The notes below the pieces were generated by a model. The model did not search any database, was not told the origin of the DNA, and saw only the letters and a list, made by a program, of their open reading frames with translations. A program made the position numbers and the translations under genes. 20,430 nt of DNA from an uncultured Oscillospiraceae bacterium (GTDB lineage Bacteria; Bacillota_A; Clostridia; Oscillospirales; Oscillospiraceae), in contig CAKTZK010000022.1 of NCBI GenBank assembly GCA_934635515.1, positions 1-20,430 of the forward strand, read 5' to 3'. The stretch's first letter is position 1, and each line of letters opens with the position of its first letter. Shown in pieces: positions 1 to 7,279 of the stretch.

Positions 1-1346
1 TGCTGTTCTGCTCTGCCCGGCAGGGCATTGCGTCCTATTCACCCGATGTGCCCGGCACGGACTTAAAGCCGCTGTTTGACACCATTCTGGACTATATCCC
101 CGCCCCCGAGGCCAATGTGGATGAGCCGTTCCAGATGCTGGTGTCCGCTATTGATTATAATGAGTTCGTGGGCCGTATCGCCATCGGACGCATTGAGCGG
201 GGGACCCTGAAGCAGAATCAGGAGATCGCCGTGTGCAACTACCACGACCCCGATGCACCGGCCAAGAAGGCCAAGGCCGTGAGCCTGTATGAGTTTGAGG
301 GCCTGGGCAAGAAGCCGGTCACGGAATCCACCGCGGGCAACATCATTGCCCTCAGCGGTATCGGCGATATTACCATCGGCGACACTATATGCGATCCCGG
401 TGCTGTGGAGCCGCTGCCCTTTGTGAAGATCTCAGCCCCCACGATGGAGATGACCTTCTCCATCAACGACTCGCCCTTTGCGGGCCGGGAGGGCAAATTT
501 GTCACCTCCCGTCAGCTGCGAGAGCGGCTGTTCCGGGAGACGCTGAAGGATGTTTCCCTGCGGGTGTCTGAAATTCCCGGGGCTATGGACGCCTTTAATG
601 TGGCGGGGCGGGGTGAGATGAGCCTGTCCATTTTGATCGAGACCATGCGCCGGGAGGGGTATGAGTTCCAGGTGTCGCCTCCCCGTGTGCTGTATGAGAC
701 CATCGACGGCAAGAAGTGTGAGCCCATTGAGCGCCTGGTGGTGGATGTGCCCAGCGAGTCTGTGGGCGCGGTTATCGAGAAGATCGGCGCCCGGAAGGGC
801 GACCTGGTGGAGATGACCCCTGTGGGAAGCCGCATGAAGGTGGAGTTCCTGGTCCCGGCCCGGGGCCTGTTCGGCTACCGCAACGAGTTCCTCACCGACA
901 CCCGCGGCGAGGGCATCATGGCCAGCGTATTTGACAGCTACGCCCCCTACAAGGGCGAGATGAACCGCCGGAACACCGGGTCCCTGGTGTCCTTTGAGAC
1001 CGGCGAATCCATTACCTATGGCCTCTTTAACGCCCAGGAGCGCGGGACGCTGTTTATCGGCGCAGGCGTGAAGGTGTACGAGGGCATGGTGGTGGGCGTG
1101 TCCCCCAAGCAGGAGGACATCACCGTGAATGTCTGCAAGAAAAAGCAGCTGACCAACACCCGTGCCTCCGGCTCCGATGATGCGCTGCGGCTGGTGCCGC
1201 CTCGGAAGATGAGCTTGGAGCAGTGCCTGGAGTTTTTGGCGGACGACGAGCTGCTGGAGGTCACGCCGGAGAACCTACGCATCCGCAAGACCATCCTCAA
1301 CCACGAGAAGCGCATGAAGGCCGCCCACGGCAGCAAGAAAAAATAA
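1..1346 (+). CDS. typA: Translational GTPase TypA/BipA, C-terminal part (5' end outside window)
   Basis: This is a ribosome-associated GTPase of the EF-G/LepA superfamily, linked to ribosome assembly and stress or low-temperature growth. The frame is open from the first bases (codons begin at position 3), so the gene starts before the window; an internal ATG-like start near position 48 is not the real start. About 447 residues are visible out of roughly 610 usual for the family, so about 160 N-terminal residues with G1-G4 are missing. The visible part begins at the G5 region (FCSARQGIASYS), followed by the EF-Tu-like beta-barrel (FQMLVSAIDYNEFVGRIAIG), the EF-G domain III/V-like segments (REGKFVTSRQLRERL; GRGEMSLSILIETMRREGYE; GLFGYRNEFLTDTRGEG) and the TypA-specific C-terminal domain (KKKQLTNTRASGSDDALRL). 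It ends in a Lys-rich tail and is followed by a strong terminator. The call is secure. Confidence 0.97.
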   Translation, partial: LFCSARQGIASYSPDVPGTDLKPLFDTILDYIPAPEANVDEPFQMLVSAIDYNEFVGRIAIGRIERGTLKQNQEIAVCNYHDPDAPAKKAKAVSLYEFEGLGKKPVTESTAGNIIALSGIGDITIGDTICDPGAVEPLPFVKISAPTMEMTFSINDSPFAGREGKFVTSRQLRERLFRETLKDVSLRVSEIPGAMDAFNVAGRGEMSLSILIETMRREGYEFQVSPPRVLYETIDGKKCEPIERLVVDVPSESVGAVIEKIGARKGDLVEMTPVGSRMKVEFLVPARGLFGYRNEFLTDTRGEGIMASVFDSYAPYKGEMNRRNTGSLVSFETGESITYGLFNAQERGTLFIGAGVKVYEGMVVGVSPKQEDITVNVCKKKQLTNTRASGSDDALRLVPPRKMSLEQCLEFLADDELLEVTPENLRIRKTILNHEKRMKAAHGSKKK

Positions 1347-1377
1347 ACAAGAGGGCCTGCTCTGCAGGGTTCTTTGC

Positions 1378-1413
1378 CGGCGTGCCGAAAGCAGCTTTTC
1401 GGCACGCCGTTTC
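1378..1413 (+). terminator. Rho-independent terminator of typA
   Basis: A perfect 13-bp stem (CGGCGTGCCGAAA at 1378-1390 with its complement at 1397-1409) closes a 6-nt loop and is followed by TTTCC. It lies 31 bases after the typA stop and isolates typA from the feo operon. A weaker CCTGC/GCAGG hairpin (1356-1368) precedes it. Confidence 0.85.
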
Positions 1414-1440
1414 CTCATTTCGGCAGCCCCTTTGCTGCCA

Positions 1441-1469
1441 TTGACGGGAAGAAAAAAACAGTGTACAAT
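1441..1469 (+). promoter_or_regulatory. Sigma-A promoter of the feo operon
   Basis: TTGACG (1441-1446) and TACAAT (1464-1469) are separated by exactly 17 bases, and the predicted start lies about 25 bases before feoA. I looked for a clear Fur-type inverted repeat around it and found none, so how iron controls this operon cannot be read from the sequence. Confidence 0.75.
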
Positions 1470-1501
1470 GCAGAAAACAGATCGGCACGGAGTGATAAAA
1501 A

Positions 1502-1732
1502 ATGACACTGAATGAGATGAAAATCGGCAGCACGGCTGTGATACGCCGGGTGGGCGGCGAGGGACCGCTGCGGTGCCGCTTTTTGGACATGGGACTTATA
1601 CCGGGCACCAAGGTCAGGCTGCAAAAGGTGGCACCTATGGGCGACCCTATCGAGATCCGCGTGCGGGGCTATGAGCTGACGCTGCGTGTGGAGGACGGGA
1701 AAAAGATCGAGGTAGAGGAGGTCAAGGCATGA
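1502..1732 (+). CDS. feoA: FeoA, small SH3-like ferrous iron transport protein
   Basis: A 76-residue cytosolic SH3-like protein that works with the Fe(II) transporter FeoB, probably by modulating its GTPase or assembly. The family signature is clear: MTLNEMKIGSTAVI at the start, then the hallmark RFLDMGLIPGTKVRL (residues about 26-40), APMGDPIEIRVRGYELTLR, and a C-terminal beta strand with acidic residues. The length is normal for stand-alone FeoA. The ATG at 1502 follows a CGGAG ribosome binding site with 9 bases between. Its TGA overlaps the feoB ATG (ATGA at 1729-1732), indicating translational coupling. It is the first gene of the feo operon behind a strong promoter. Confidence 0.96.
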   Translation: MTLNEMKIGSTAVIRRVGGEGPLRCRFLDMGLIPGTKVRLQKVAPMGDPIEIRVRGYELTLRVEDGKKIEVEEVKA

Positions 1733-3735
1733 TCTTCGCATTGGCAGGCAACCAAAATTGCGGCAAGACCACGCTTTTTAACGCTCTCACCGGCTCCAAC
1801 CAGCATGTGGGCAATTTCCCCGGTGTGACGGTGGACCAGAAGGTAGGGGAGATCAAGGACGGCAAGAGCGGCTCGGTGGTAGATCTGCCGGGTATCTACT
1901 CTCTGCGGCCCTACACCCAGGAGGAGATCGTGACCCGGGACTTTATTCTCAAGGAAAAGCCCGACGGGATCATCAACATTGTGGATGCCACGAACATTGA
2001 GCGAAACCTGTATCTGACGCTGCAGCTTTTGGAACTGCGGGTGCCCATGGTGCTGGCGCTGAACATGATGGACGAGGTCCGCGCCAACGGCGGAACTATA
2101 GACGTGCAGGAGCTGAGTCAATGCCTGGGTATTCCGGTAGTACCTATCAGCGCCGTAAAGAGCGAGGGCGTGTCGGAGCTGTTGGACCAGGCCGTGCATA
2201 CCGCCCGCACCAGAACACTGCCCAAGGTCTATGACTTCTGCTCGGAGGAGTCCGCGGTGCACCGGTGTATCCACGCGGTGGTACACATGATACAGGATCA
2301 CGCCGATAAAGCAGGCATCCCGGCGCGTTTTGCCGCTGCAAAGCTCATTGAGGGTGACGAGAACATTATGCGGCAGCTACAGTTGGAACAAAATGAAAAG
2401 GAACTGCTGGAGCACTGCATCGTACAGATGGAGAGCGAGAGCGGCCTGGACCGCAACGCCGCCCTGGCGGATATGCGCTACAGCTTTATTGAAAAGGTAG
2501 TGGAAATCTGCGTGGTGAAGTGCCACGAGAGCAAGGAGCACCGCCGCTCTGTGCAAATGGACAAGGTGCTTACGGGCAAGTATACGGCCCTGCCGGTGTT
2601 TTTCGGCGTGATGTTTCTGATTTTCTACCTGACCTTTAATCTCATTGGGCAGAATCTGTCGGACTTTTTGAGCCTGGGCATTGACAAGCTGACTCTGCTG
2701 GCAGATAACGGCCTTACGGCCTATGGCATCAACCCGGTGGTACACAGCCTCATTATAGACGGCGTTTTTGCGGGCGTGGGCAGCGTGCTTTCGTTCTTGC
2801 CCATCATTGTTACCTTGTTTTTCTTCCTGTCTATTCTGGAGGACACCGGCTACATGGCCCGGGTAGCCTTTGTAATGGACAGGCTTCTGCGAAAGATCGG
2901 CCTGTCCGGACGCAGCTTTGTGCCGATGCTGATCGGCTTCGGCTGCACGGTACCGGCTATCATGGCCACCCGTACCGTATCCTCGGACCGGGACCGGAAA
3001 ATGACCATTCTGCTGACGCCCTACATGAGCTGCTCGGCAAAAATACCCATTTATGCGGTGTTTTCTGCCGCCTTTTTCCCGAATCATGCGGCCCTGGTGA
3101 TGATCGGTCTGTATGTGACAGGTATCCTGCTGGGGATCCTTTTGGCGATTGTGCTGAAGGACACGGCTTTTCGTGGGCAGCCGGTTCCCTTCGTGATGGA
3201 GCTGCCCAACTACCGTATGCCCTCAGCCAAGAGCGTAGGTCTGCTGCTGTGGGAAAAGGCCCGAGACTTCCTGGAGCGGGCATTTACCGTTATTTTCCTG
3301 GCCACCATTATTATATGGTTTCTGCAGACCTTTGACGCAAAGCTCAATGTGGTCACGGACAGTGCCGACAGCCTGCTTGCGCTGGTGGGACAATTTATTT
3401 CCGGCATTTTCAGACCCTTGGGCTTTAACGACTGGCGGGTAGCAACGGCACTGATCTCGGGCTTCACGGCCAAGGAAGCGGTGGTATCTACCCTGGCGGT
3501 ACTGCTGGGCACCAGCACGGCGAATCTGGGACCGGCCCTGTCGGCGCTGTTTACGCCGCTGTCAGCACTTTCTTTCCTGGTGTTTACACTGCTGTATACA
3601 CCGTGTATCGCGGCAGTGACCACCATTCGCCGGGAACTGGGCTCTATCTGGAAAATGCTCGGCGTGGTGGTGCTGCAATGCTCTGTGGCCTGGCTGATGG
3701 GTATGCTGGTTTATCAGATAGGAGGACTTTTATGA
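1729..3735 (+). CDS. feoB: FeoB, ferrous iron transporter with N-terminal G domain
   Basis: An inner-membrane Fe(II) transporter of 668 residues. The N-terminal G-protein domain shows G1 GNQNCGKTT (residues 7-15), G2 Thr in GNFPGVTVD (about 34), G3 DLPG (52-55), G4 NMMD (112-115) and G5 SAV (141-143). A FeoB helical spacer follows (about 170-270). The membrane part contains two Gate regions; the first includes SILEDTGYMARVAFVMDRLL and GLSGRSFVPMLIGFGCTVPAIMATR, and the second LSALSFLVFTLLYTPCIAAV. The Cys in GFGCTVPA and in YTPCIAA are the conserved family cysteines. Start and stop both overlap neighbouring genes by four bases, so the three feo genes are probably one coupled translational unit. 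There are no gaps or frame problems. A Fe(II) role fits an anaerobe. Confidence 0.97.
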   Translation: MIFALAGNQNCGKTTLFNALTGSNQHVGNFPGVTVDQKVGEIKDGKSGSVVDLPGIYSLRPYTQEEIVTRDFILKEKPDGIINIVDATNIERNLYLTLQLLELRVPMVLALNMMDEVRANGGTIDVQELSQCLGIPVVPISAVKSEGVSELLDQAVHTARTRTLPKVYDFCSEESAVHRCIHAVVHMIQDHADKAGIPARFAAAKLIEGDENIMRQLQLEQNEKELLEHCIVQMESESGLDRNAALADMRYSFIEKVVEICVVKCHESKEHRRSVQMDKVLTGKYTALPVFFGVMFLIFYLTFNLIGQNLSDFLSLGIDKLTLLADNGLTAYGINPVVHSLIIDGVFAGVGSVLSFLPIIVTLFFFLSILEDTGYMARVAFVMDRLLRKIGLSGRSFVPMLIGFGCTVPAIMATRTVSSDRDRKMTILLTPYMSCSAKIPIYAVFSAAFFPNHAALVMIGLYVTGILLGILLAIVLKDTAFRGQPVPFVMELPNYRMPSAKSVGLLLWEKARDFLERAFTVIFLATIIIWFLQTFDAKLNVVTDSADSLLALVGQFISGIFRPLGFNDWRVATALISGFTAKEAVVSTLAVLLGTSTANLGPALSALFTPLSALSFLVFTLLYTPCIAAVTTIRRELGSIWKMLGVVVLQCSVAWLMGMLVYQIGGLL

Positions 3736-3869
3736 GCGTATTGGATTGGATCGCTTTGGCGGCTATTCTGGTGGGGGCCGGGTTTGCCCTGGCACATTTG
3801 ATAAAGAGCAAAAAGAACGGCTGCTGCGGAAACTGTCACTCGTGCGGCGGCTGCTGCGAAAGAAAATAA
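3732..3869 (+). CDS. FeoB-associated Cys-rich membrane peptide
   Basis: A 45-residue peptide whose ATG overlaps the feoB stop (ATGA) and is preceded by a perfect AGGAGG at 3720-3725. It has one hydrophobic segment (DWIALAAILVGAGFALAHLI, residues 5-24), then KSKK and a C-terminal cluster CCGNCHSCGGCC (31-42) with six cysteines and one histidine. This architecture matches the FeoB-associated Cys-rich membrane protein family (PF12669) found right after feoB in many Firmicutes. The positive-inside rule puts the Cys cluster in the cytoplasm, where it could hand on or sense Fe(II); that role is inferred. The open frame extends upstream inside feoB in another frame, but the ribosome binding site fixes this short start. 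Confidence 0.9.
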   Translation: MSVLDWIALAAILVGAGFALAHLIKSKKNGCCGNCHSCGGCCERK

Positions 3870-3874
3870 CGGAA

Positions 3875-3907
3875 CGGGCGGATGCTTCGGCGTCTGCCCG
3901 ATTTTTA
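3875..3907 (+). terminator. Terminator of the feo operon
   Basis: An 11-bp stem (CGGGCGGATGC 3875-3885 with GCGTCTGCCCG 3890-3900, two wobble pairs) is capped by a stable TTCG tetraloop and followed by ATTTTTA. It starts 6 bases after the Cys-rich peptide stop. Confidence 0.88.
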
Positions 3908-3963
3908 CGGGACTGGCACAGTTTTGCCCCGGGAGACATAAACTGCCCCAAGGGGTGGATGCT

Positions 3964-4248
3964 ATGCTGAATCGATTTACACAACTGCGGCGCAAGGAGG
4001 TCATCAACCTCTGCGACGGCTGCCGCCTGGGCTGCGTGGGAGATGTGGAGGTGAAGCTGCCGGAGGGAGAGGTCCGGGCACTGATCGTGTTCGGCCCGTG
4101 CCGATTTTTCGGCCTGTTCGGCAGGGGAGAGGACTATTACATACCCTGGGACTGCATACAAAAGATCGGGGATGACATCATCCTCATCGATAAGCCCTTC
4201 CGCCGCCCGGACGCGCCGCCGGAGCGAAAACGCCGCCGCTGGGGATAG
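3964..4248 (+). CDS. YlmC/YmxH family sporulation protein (PRC-barrel)
   Basis: A 94-residue protein of the YlmC/YmxH family, a short PRC-barrel domain common in spore formers; its molecular role is not established. The family signature is LRRKEVINLCDGCRLGCVGDVEVKLPE at the N terminus, then a FFGLFG turn, YYIPWDCIQKIGDDIILID, and a basic disordered tail (PPERKRRRWG). The ATG at 3964 is chosen because AAGGGGTGG (3950-3958) lies at the right distance; a GTG at 3955 would add three residues but falls inside that site. It follows the feo terminator closely, and I see no convincing sigma-A promoter of its own. A weak TGGCAC-17-CATAAA pair (3914-3942) is the best candidate. Confidence 0.85.
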   Translation: MLNRFTQLRRKEVINLCDGCRLGCVGDVEVKLPEGEVRALIVFGPCRFFGLFGRGEDYYIPWDCIQKIGDDIILIDKPFRRPDAPPERKRRRWG

Positions 4249-4273
4249 AGCGGAAAAAACGGCAGAAAATATA

Positions 4274-4313
4274 GAAAAAACCACTTGCATTTTATATTTG
4301 TATATGGTATCAT
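4274..4313 (+). promoter_or_regulatory. rpsB promoter: A-tract, TTGCAT, extended -10
   Basis: An A-tract (GAAAAAACC, UP-element-like, from 4274) precedes TTGCAT (4285-4290), a 17-base spacer, and TATCAT (4308-4313) extended by TGG (4305-4307). The same layout and spacing recur before rplS (19992-20031). Confidence 0.8.
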
Positions 4314-4319
4314 ATTTCA

Positions 4320-4422
4320 GAATTCCGCACGGGCTTAGACTCTCGGTCGGTGCCGCTTTGGTTGGCCGGGGGGAGGAAAAGCCTGGAGGGTAAAACTAAA
4401 TTTCAAAGGAGAACGAATCAAA
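4320..4422 (+). promoter_or_regulatory. Untranslated leader of rpsB, possibly structured
   Basis: About 100 bases separate the predicted transcription start from rpsB, far more than a ribosome binding site needs. Nested pairings can be drawn: GGGCTT 4331-4336 with AAGCCT 4379-4384, CTCTC 4340-4344 with GGGAG 4371-4375, and GGTC 4345-4348 with GGCC 4364-4367, some through wobble pairs. Ribosomal protein leaders are often autoregulatory, so S2 feedback is possible. I do not recognise a named leader family here. The AAAGGAG site (4406-4412) stays outside the proposed fold. Confidence 0.35.
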
Positions 4423-5160
4423 ATGGCAAATCAGAATGTTGTTTCCATGAAGGCTCTGCTGGAGGCCGGCGTACACTTCGGTCACCAGACCCGCCGCTGG
4501 AACCCCAAGATGGCTCCCTACATTTACACCGAGCGCAACGGGATCTATATCATTGACCTGCAGAAGACCGTGAAGAAGCTGGAGGAGGCTTACAACTTCG
4601 TGCGTGAGCTCAGCGAGTCCGGCCAGAGCCTGCTGTTCGTGGGCACCAAGAAGCAGGCCCAGGAGGCCATTAAGGACGAGGCCCTGCGCTGCAATATGTA
4701 CTATGTGAACGCCCGCTGGCTGGGCGGCATGATGACCAACTTCAAGACCATGCGCACCCGTGTGGACCGCCTGAACCAGCTGAAGACCATGCAGGCTGAC
4801 GGCACCTTCGATATGCTGCCCAAGAAGGAAGTTATCAAGCACCTGGGCGAGATCGAGAAGCTGGAGAAGTACCTGGGCGGCGTGAAGGAAATGAAGAAGC
4901 TGCCCGGCGCTCTGTTCATCGTGGACACCCGCAAGGAGCGCAACGCCATCGCCGAGGCACACCGCCTGGGTATTCCCGTTGTGGCCATTGCCGATACCAA
5001 CTGCGATCCCGACGAGATCGACTATCCCATCCCCGGCAACGATGACGCTATCCGCGCCATCAAGCTGATCTCCTCCGTCATGGCCAACGCCATGATCGAG
5101 GGCCGCCAGGGCGAGCAGACCGAAGAGGCCGCCGCTCCCGCCGAGGAAGCCGCCGAATAA
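4423..5160 (+). CDS. rpsB: Small ribosomal subunit protein uS2
   Basis: Ribosomal protein S2 of the 30S subunit, 245 residues, the usual length. The hallmark N terminus [20 protein letters not shown] is present (GVHFGHQ), followed by the long helical hairpin region ([29 protein letters not shown]), [13 protein letters not shown], and the second signature [19 protein letters not shown]...[14 protein letters not shown]. The C terminus is a Glu/Ala-rich tail ([13 protein letters not shown]), common in this clade. The ATG at 4423 follows AAAGGAG by ten bases. It is driven by its own promoter and followed by tsf, the conserved rpsB-tsf order of bacteria. Confidence 0.99.
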   Translation: MANQNVVSMKALLEAGVHFGHQTRRWNPKMAPYIYTERNGIYIIDLQKTVKKLEEAYNFVRELSESGQSLLFVGTKKQAQEAIKDEALRCNMYYVNARWLGGMMTNFKTMRTRVDRLNQLKTMQADGTFDMLPKKEVIKHLGEIEKLEKYLGGVKEMKKLPGALFIVDTRKERNAIAEAHRLGIPVVAIADTNCDPDEIDYPIPGNDDAIRAIKLISSVMANAMIEGRQGEQTEEAAAPAEEAAE

Positions 5161-5187
5161 GCTGATTCCTTTTACCGCTGAACCAAC

Positions 5188-5217
5188 GGGGCAGGGCGTG
5201 TCCCTGCCCCTTATTTT
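5188..5217 (+). terminator. Terminator or attenuator between rpsB and tsf
   Basis: A perfect 9-bp GC stem (GGGGCAGGG 5188-5196 with CCCTGCCCC 5202-5210), a 5-nt loop and TTATTTTAT. It lies between two genes that usually share one transcript. No convincing promoter is visible in the 28 bases between this hairpin and the tsf start, so tsf probably depends on read-through. Confidence 0.8.
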
Positions 5218-5245
5218 ATGAATCATTGAACTGGAGGATATAAAA

Positions 5246-6172
5246 ATGGCTTTTACTGCTGCTGATGTTAAGAACCTGCGTGAAATGACCGGCGTGGGCA
5301 TGATGGACTGCAAGAAGGCTCTGGTGGAGACTGACGGCGATATGGACAAGGCCGTGGAATACCTGCGCGAGAAGGGCCTGGCCAAGGCCGCCAAGAAGGC
5401 CGGCCGCATCGCTGCCGAGGGCATGAGCTATGTGTGCGTGGAGAACGGTGCCGCCGCTATGGTGGAAGTGAACTGCGAGACCGACTTCTGCGCTAAGAGC
5501 GATTCCTTCGTGGCTTTCGTGAAGGACATTGCCAAGACCGTTCTGGAGTGCAATCCCGCCGATGTGGACGCCCTGATGAACTGCAAGTATGCAGGCTCCG
5601 ACCTGACCGTGGCCGAGACCATGCCCGAGAAGGTCATGTCCATCGGTGAGAATCTGCAGATCCGCCGCTTTGTCCGCGTGGACACCAACACCTCCGTGGG
5701 CTATGTCCATGCCGGCGGCAAGATCGGCGTGCTGGTGAATCTGGCCGTGGAGGGCGGCATCGACGCCACCGAGATCGGCAAGAACGTTGCCATGCAGATC
5801 GCCGCTCTGAATCCCCGCTTCTGGGATAAGTCCCAGGTGAGCCAGGAGGTGCTGGACGAGGAGAAGAAGGTGGCCCTGGCTCTCATGGACCAGGATCCCA
5901 AGATGGCCTCCAAGCCCGCCCAGGTCAAGGAGAAGATCGTCATGGGCAAGATGAACAAGTTCTACCAGGAGAACTGCCTGCTGCAGCAGGAGTTCGTCCG
6001 GGGCGACCTGTTCAGCGGCTCCGTGGAGGGCTACATCGCTGACGCTGCCAAGAAGCTGGGCGGCTCCGTGAAGTTCGTGGACGCTGTGCGTTTCGCCACC
6101 GGCGAGGGCATCGAGAAGAAGCAGGAGGACTTCGCTGCTGAGGTCGCTGCTCAGATGAACATGGGCAAGTAA
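5246..6172 (+). CDS. tsf: Translation elongation factor EF-Ts
   Basis: The nucleotide exchange factor for EF-Tu, 308 residues. The N-terminal UBA-like domain carries VKNLREMTGVGMMDCKKAL (residues 8-26). The EF-Tu contact motif reads NCETDFCAKSDSF (76-88), with Cys at the position that is usually Val in TDFVA; this conservative swap sits in the switch-contact loop. The two core subdomains follow (VGYVHAGGKIGVLVNL; NVAMQIAALNPRF), then a coiled-coil-like stretch (PAQVKEKIVMGKMNKFYQENCLLQQ) and the C-terminal GEGIEKKQEDFAAEVAAQM. GGAGG at 5233-5237 lies 8 bases before the ATG. A strong terminator ends the gene 20 bases later. Confidence 0.98.
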   Translation: MAFTAADVKNLREMTGVGMMDCKKALVETDGDMDKAVEYLREKGLAKAAKKAGRIAAEGMSYVCVENGAAAMVEVNCETDFCAKSDSFVAFVKDIAKTVLECNPADVDALMNCKYAGSDLTVAETMPEKVMSIGENLQIRRFVRVDTNTSVGYVHAGGKIGVLVNLAVEGGIDATEIGKNVAMQIAALNPRFWDKSQVSQEVLDEEKKVALALMDQDPKMASKPAQVKEKIVMGKMNKFYQENCLLQQEFVRGDLFSGSVEGYIADAAKKLGGSVKFVDAVRFATGEGIEKKQEDFAAEVAAQMNMGK

Positions 6173-6192
6173 TTCTTGCGATAATACGAATC

Positions 6193-6225
6193 AAAAGGAC
6201 GGCTCCGAGAGGAGCCGTCCTTTTT
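6193..6225 (+). terminator. Terminator of tsf
   Basis: A perfect 10-bp stem (GGACGGCTCC/GGAGCCGTCC) with a GAGA tetraloop is flanked by AAAA upstream and TTTTT downstream, so the stem can extend to 14 bp. It could work in both directions. Confidence 0.93.
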
Positions 6226-6265
6226 GAGCCTGTTGGTAACTCCTGCGTTTTTTTCGGTAAGCCGA

Positions 6266-6294
6266 TTGATATTTGCTTTTATCTACGCTATGTT
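6266..6294 (+). promoter_or_regulatory. Promoter of the small zinc-ribbon gene
   Basis: TTGATA (6266-6271), 17 bases, TATGTT (6289-6294). It lies in an AT-rich stretch 41 bases before the gene start. It is a good but not perfect sigma-A match. Confidence 0.5.
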
Positions 6295-6335
6295 GAATCA
6301 AAATTTAACAAACCAAAAGTTGGGGAGAAAATAAT

Positions 6336-6560
6336 ATGAAATGTCCGTATTGTGGAGAAGAGATGGAGAGAGGAATTGTATATCTTGATGGGAAAGGTAG
6401 TACAGCAGTCATCTACAAACCCGAAAAAGATGTTAAGAAAAGGGGCTTGTTTTCTAAGATGGAGCCGGTTGTATGGATAAAATATGCATCCGATGAAGAA
6501 GAATCTTACTGCTGCAAATCATGCAAAAAGGTGATGGTTATTCTTCCGGAATTATCTTGA
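6336..6560 (+). CDS. Small zinc-ribbon protein, PF20097 (DUF6487)-like
   Basis: A 74-residue cytosolic protein with one CPYC pair at the N terminus (MKCPYCGEEMERGIVYLDGK, Cys 3 and 6) and a second pair near the C terminus (YCCKSCKKVMVI), the layout of a split zinc ribbon. It resembles the small PF20097 (DUF6487) proteins of Clostridia; function is unknown. A GGGGA site lies 9 bases before the ATG. Codon use differs visibly from both neighbours: A- and T-ending codons dominate (AAA, GAA, GAT, TAT), while the flanking genes use C- and G-ending codons almost exclusively. This suggests recent acquisition or relaxed selection. It stands alone between the tsf terminator and an inverted-repeat element. 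Confidence 0.75.
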   Translation: MKCPYCGEEMERGIVYLDGKGSTAVIYKPEKDVKKRGLFSKMEPVVWIKYASDEEESYCCKSCKKVMVILPELS

Positions 6561-6614
6561 CAACCACCAGTTTGATAGTTTGATATTGCTTTATTTTTCC
6601 GGTCATAAATAAAA

Positions 6615-6675
6615 CCTGTCATTCCGAGGGAGTGAAGCGGCCGTGAGAGTCCGTATTCTCCCTCAAAATGACAGG
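6615..6675. repeat. 61-bp inverted-repeat element / bidirectional terminator
   Basis: The 18-base arms are CCTGTCATTCCGAGGGAG (6615-6632) and the inverse of CCTGTCATTTTGAGGGAG (6658-6675), identical except for two central bases, around a 25-base middle. The sequence type (TGTCATTCCGAG ... AATGACA) is one I know as a dispersed palindromic repeat in many bacteria. A T-run follows on the plus strand (6677-6683), and TTTTATTT follows on the minus strand, so it can end both the zinc-ribbon gene and the convergent mocA. Copy number elsewhere in the genome cannot be seen from this window. Confidence 0.75.
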
Positions 6676-6691
6676 ATTTTTTTGCGCTTTA

Positions 6692-7258
6692 TCACAGCTT
6701 CTCCAGCTGCTCCGGGGTGTCGATGTCGATGAGCTGGGAGGAGGGGACCTCCAGGAGCAGCAGATCATCTTCGTGGGCCAGGATCACCGAGCGGCCGCCG
6801 CAGTCACCGGTGAGGGCCATCAGCTCCGGAAAGAAGCGGGCAGGGAAGAGGCAGGGGTTTCCCCGGCGGCCGTTATGGCCCAGGCCCACGATACGATCCG
6901 GGTGGGCGATGGCAAAGTCCAGAAGCCGGGACACCGTCTCCTTTTGCAGCTTGGGTTGGTCCGCTACCAGAAAAAGCACCGCATCGCAGTCCTCCAGGGC
7001 CGCCAGGCCAATGCGTATAGACTCGCTCTGCCCTCGCTCCGGGTGGGGATTGAATAGGGAAGGAAAGCCGTATTTCTTTGCCAGCTCCTCCACCTGGGGG
7101 TACTGAGTCACCACCACCACCCGGGAGAGCTTGTCCGCCGGGATGGCGGCCAGGGCACACTCGATCAGGGGCAGCCCGTCCGCAGTGGCCTGGGTCAATT
7201 TGTTGCCTCCGAAGCGGCGCCCGAAGCCCGCCGCCATCAAAACACATCCGATTTGCAT
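6692..7258 (-). CDS. mocA: Molybdenum cofactor cytidylyltransferase (MocA-type NTP transferase)
   Basis: This 188-residue protein is predicted to transfer CMP from CTP to molybdopterin cofactor, giving the cytosine-dinucleotide form used by bacterial xanthine dehydrogenase family enzymes. The nucleotide-binding loop LMAAGFGRRFGGNKL is at residues 7-21, the GQSESIRIG stretch at 76-84, and the metal-binding VADQP at 98-102; GNPCLFP and DIDTPEQL follow. Both the family and the length fit MocA rather than MobA. The frame is open 17 codons further upstream, but those codons cover the -10 and -35 of its promoter, and AAGGAGT lies about 7 bases before the ATG at 7258, so the shorter start is chosen. 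It is divergent from the hydroxylase operon it probably serves. A general MobA-like or nicotinate-type transferase cannot be fully excluded. Confidence 0.82.
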   Translation of the reverse strand: MQIGCVLMAAGFGRRFGGNKLTQATADGLPLIECALAAIPADKLSRVVVVTQYPQVEELAKKYGFPSLFNPHPERGQSESIRIGLAALEDCDAVLFLVADQPKLQKETVSRLLDFAIAHPDRIVGLGHNGRRGNPCLFPARFFPELMALTGDCGGRSVILAHEDDLLLLEVPSSQLIDIDTPEQLEKL

Positions 7259-7279
7259 GCGCAACACTCCTTTTTCGTT

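Noticed and set aside
1414..1501. Fur or DtxR box at the feo promoter
   Set aside because: I found no convincing inverted repeat of the right type overlapping the -35 or -10.
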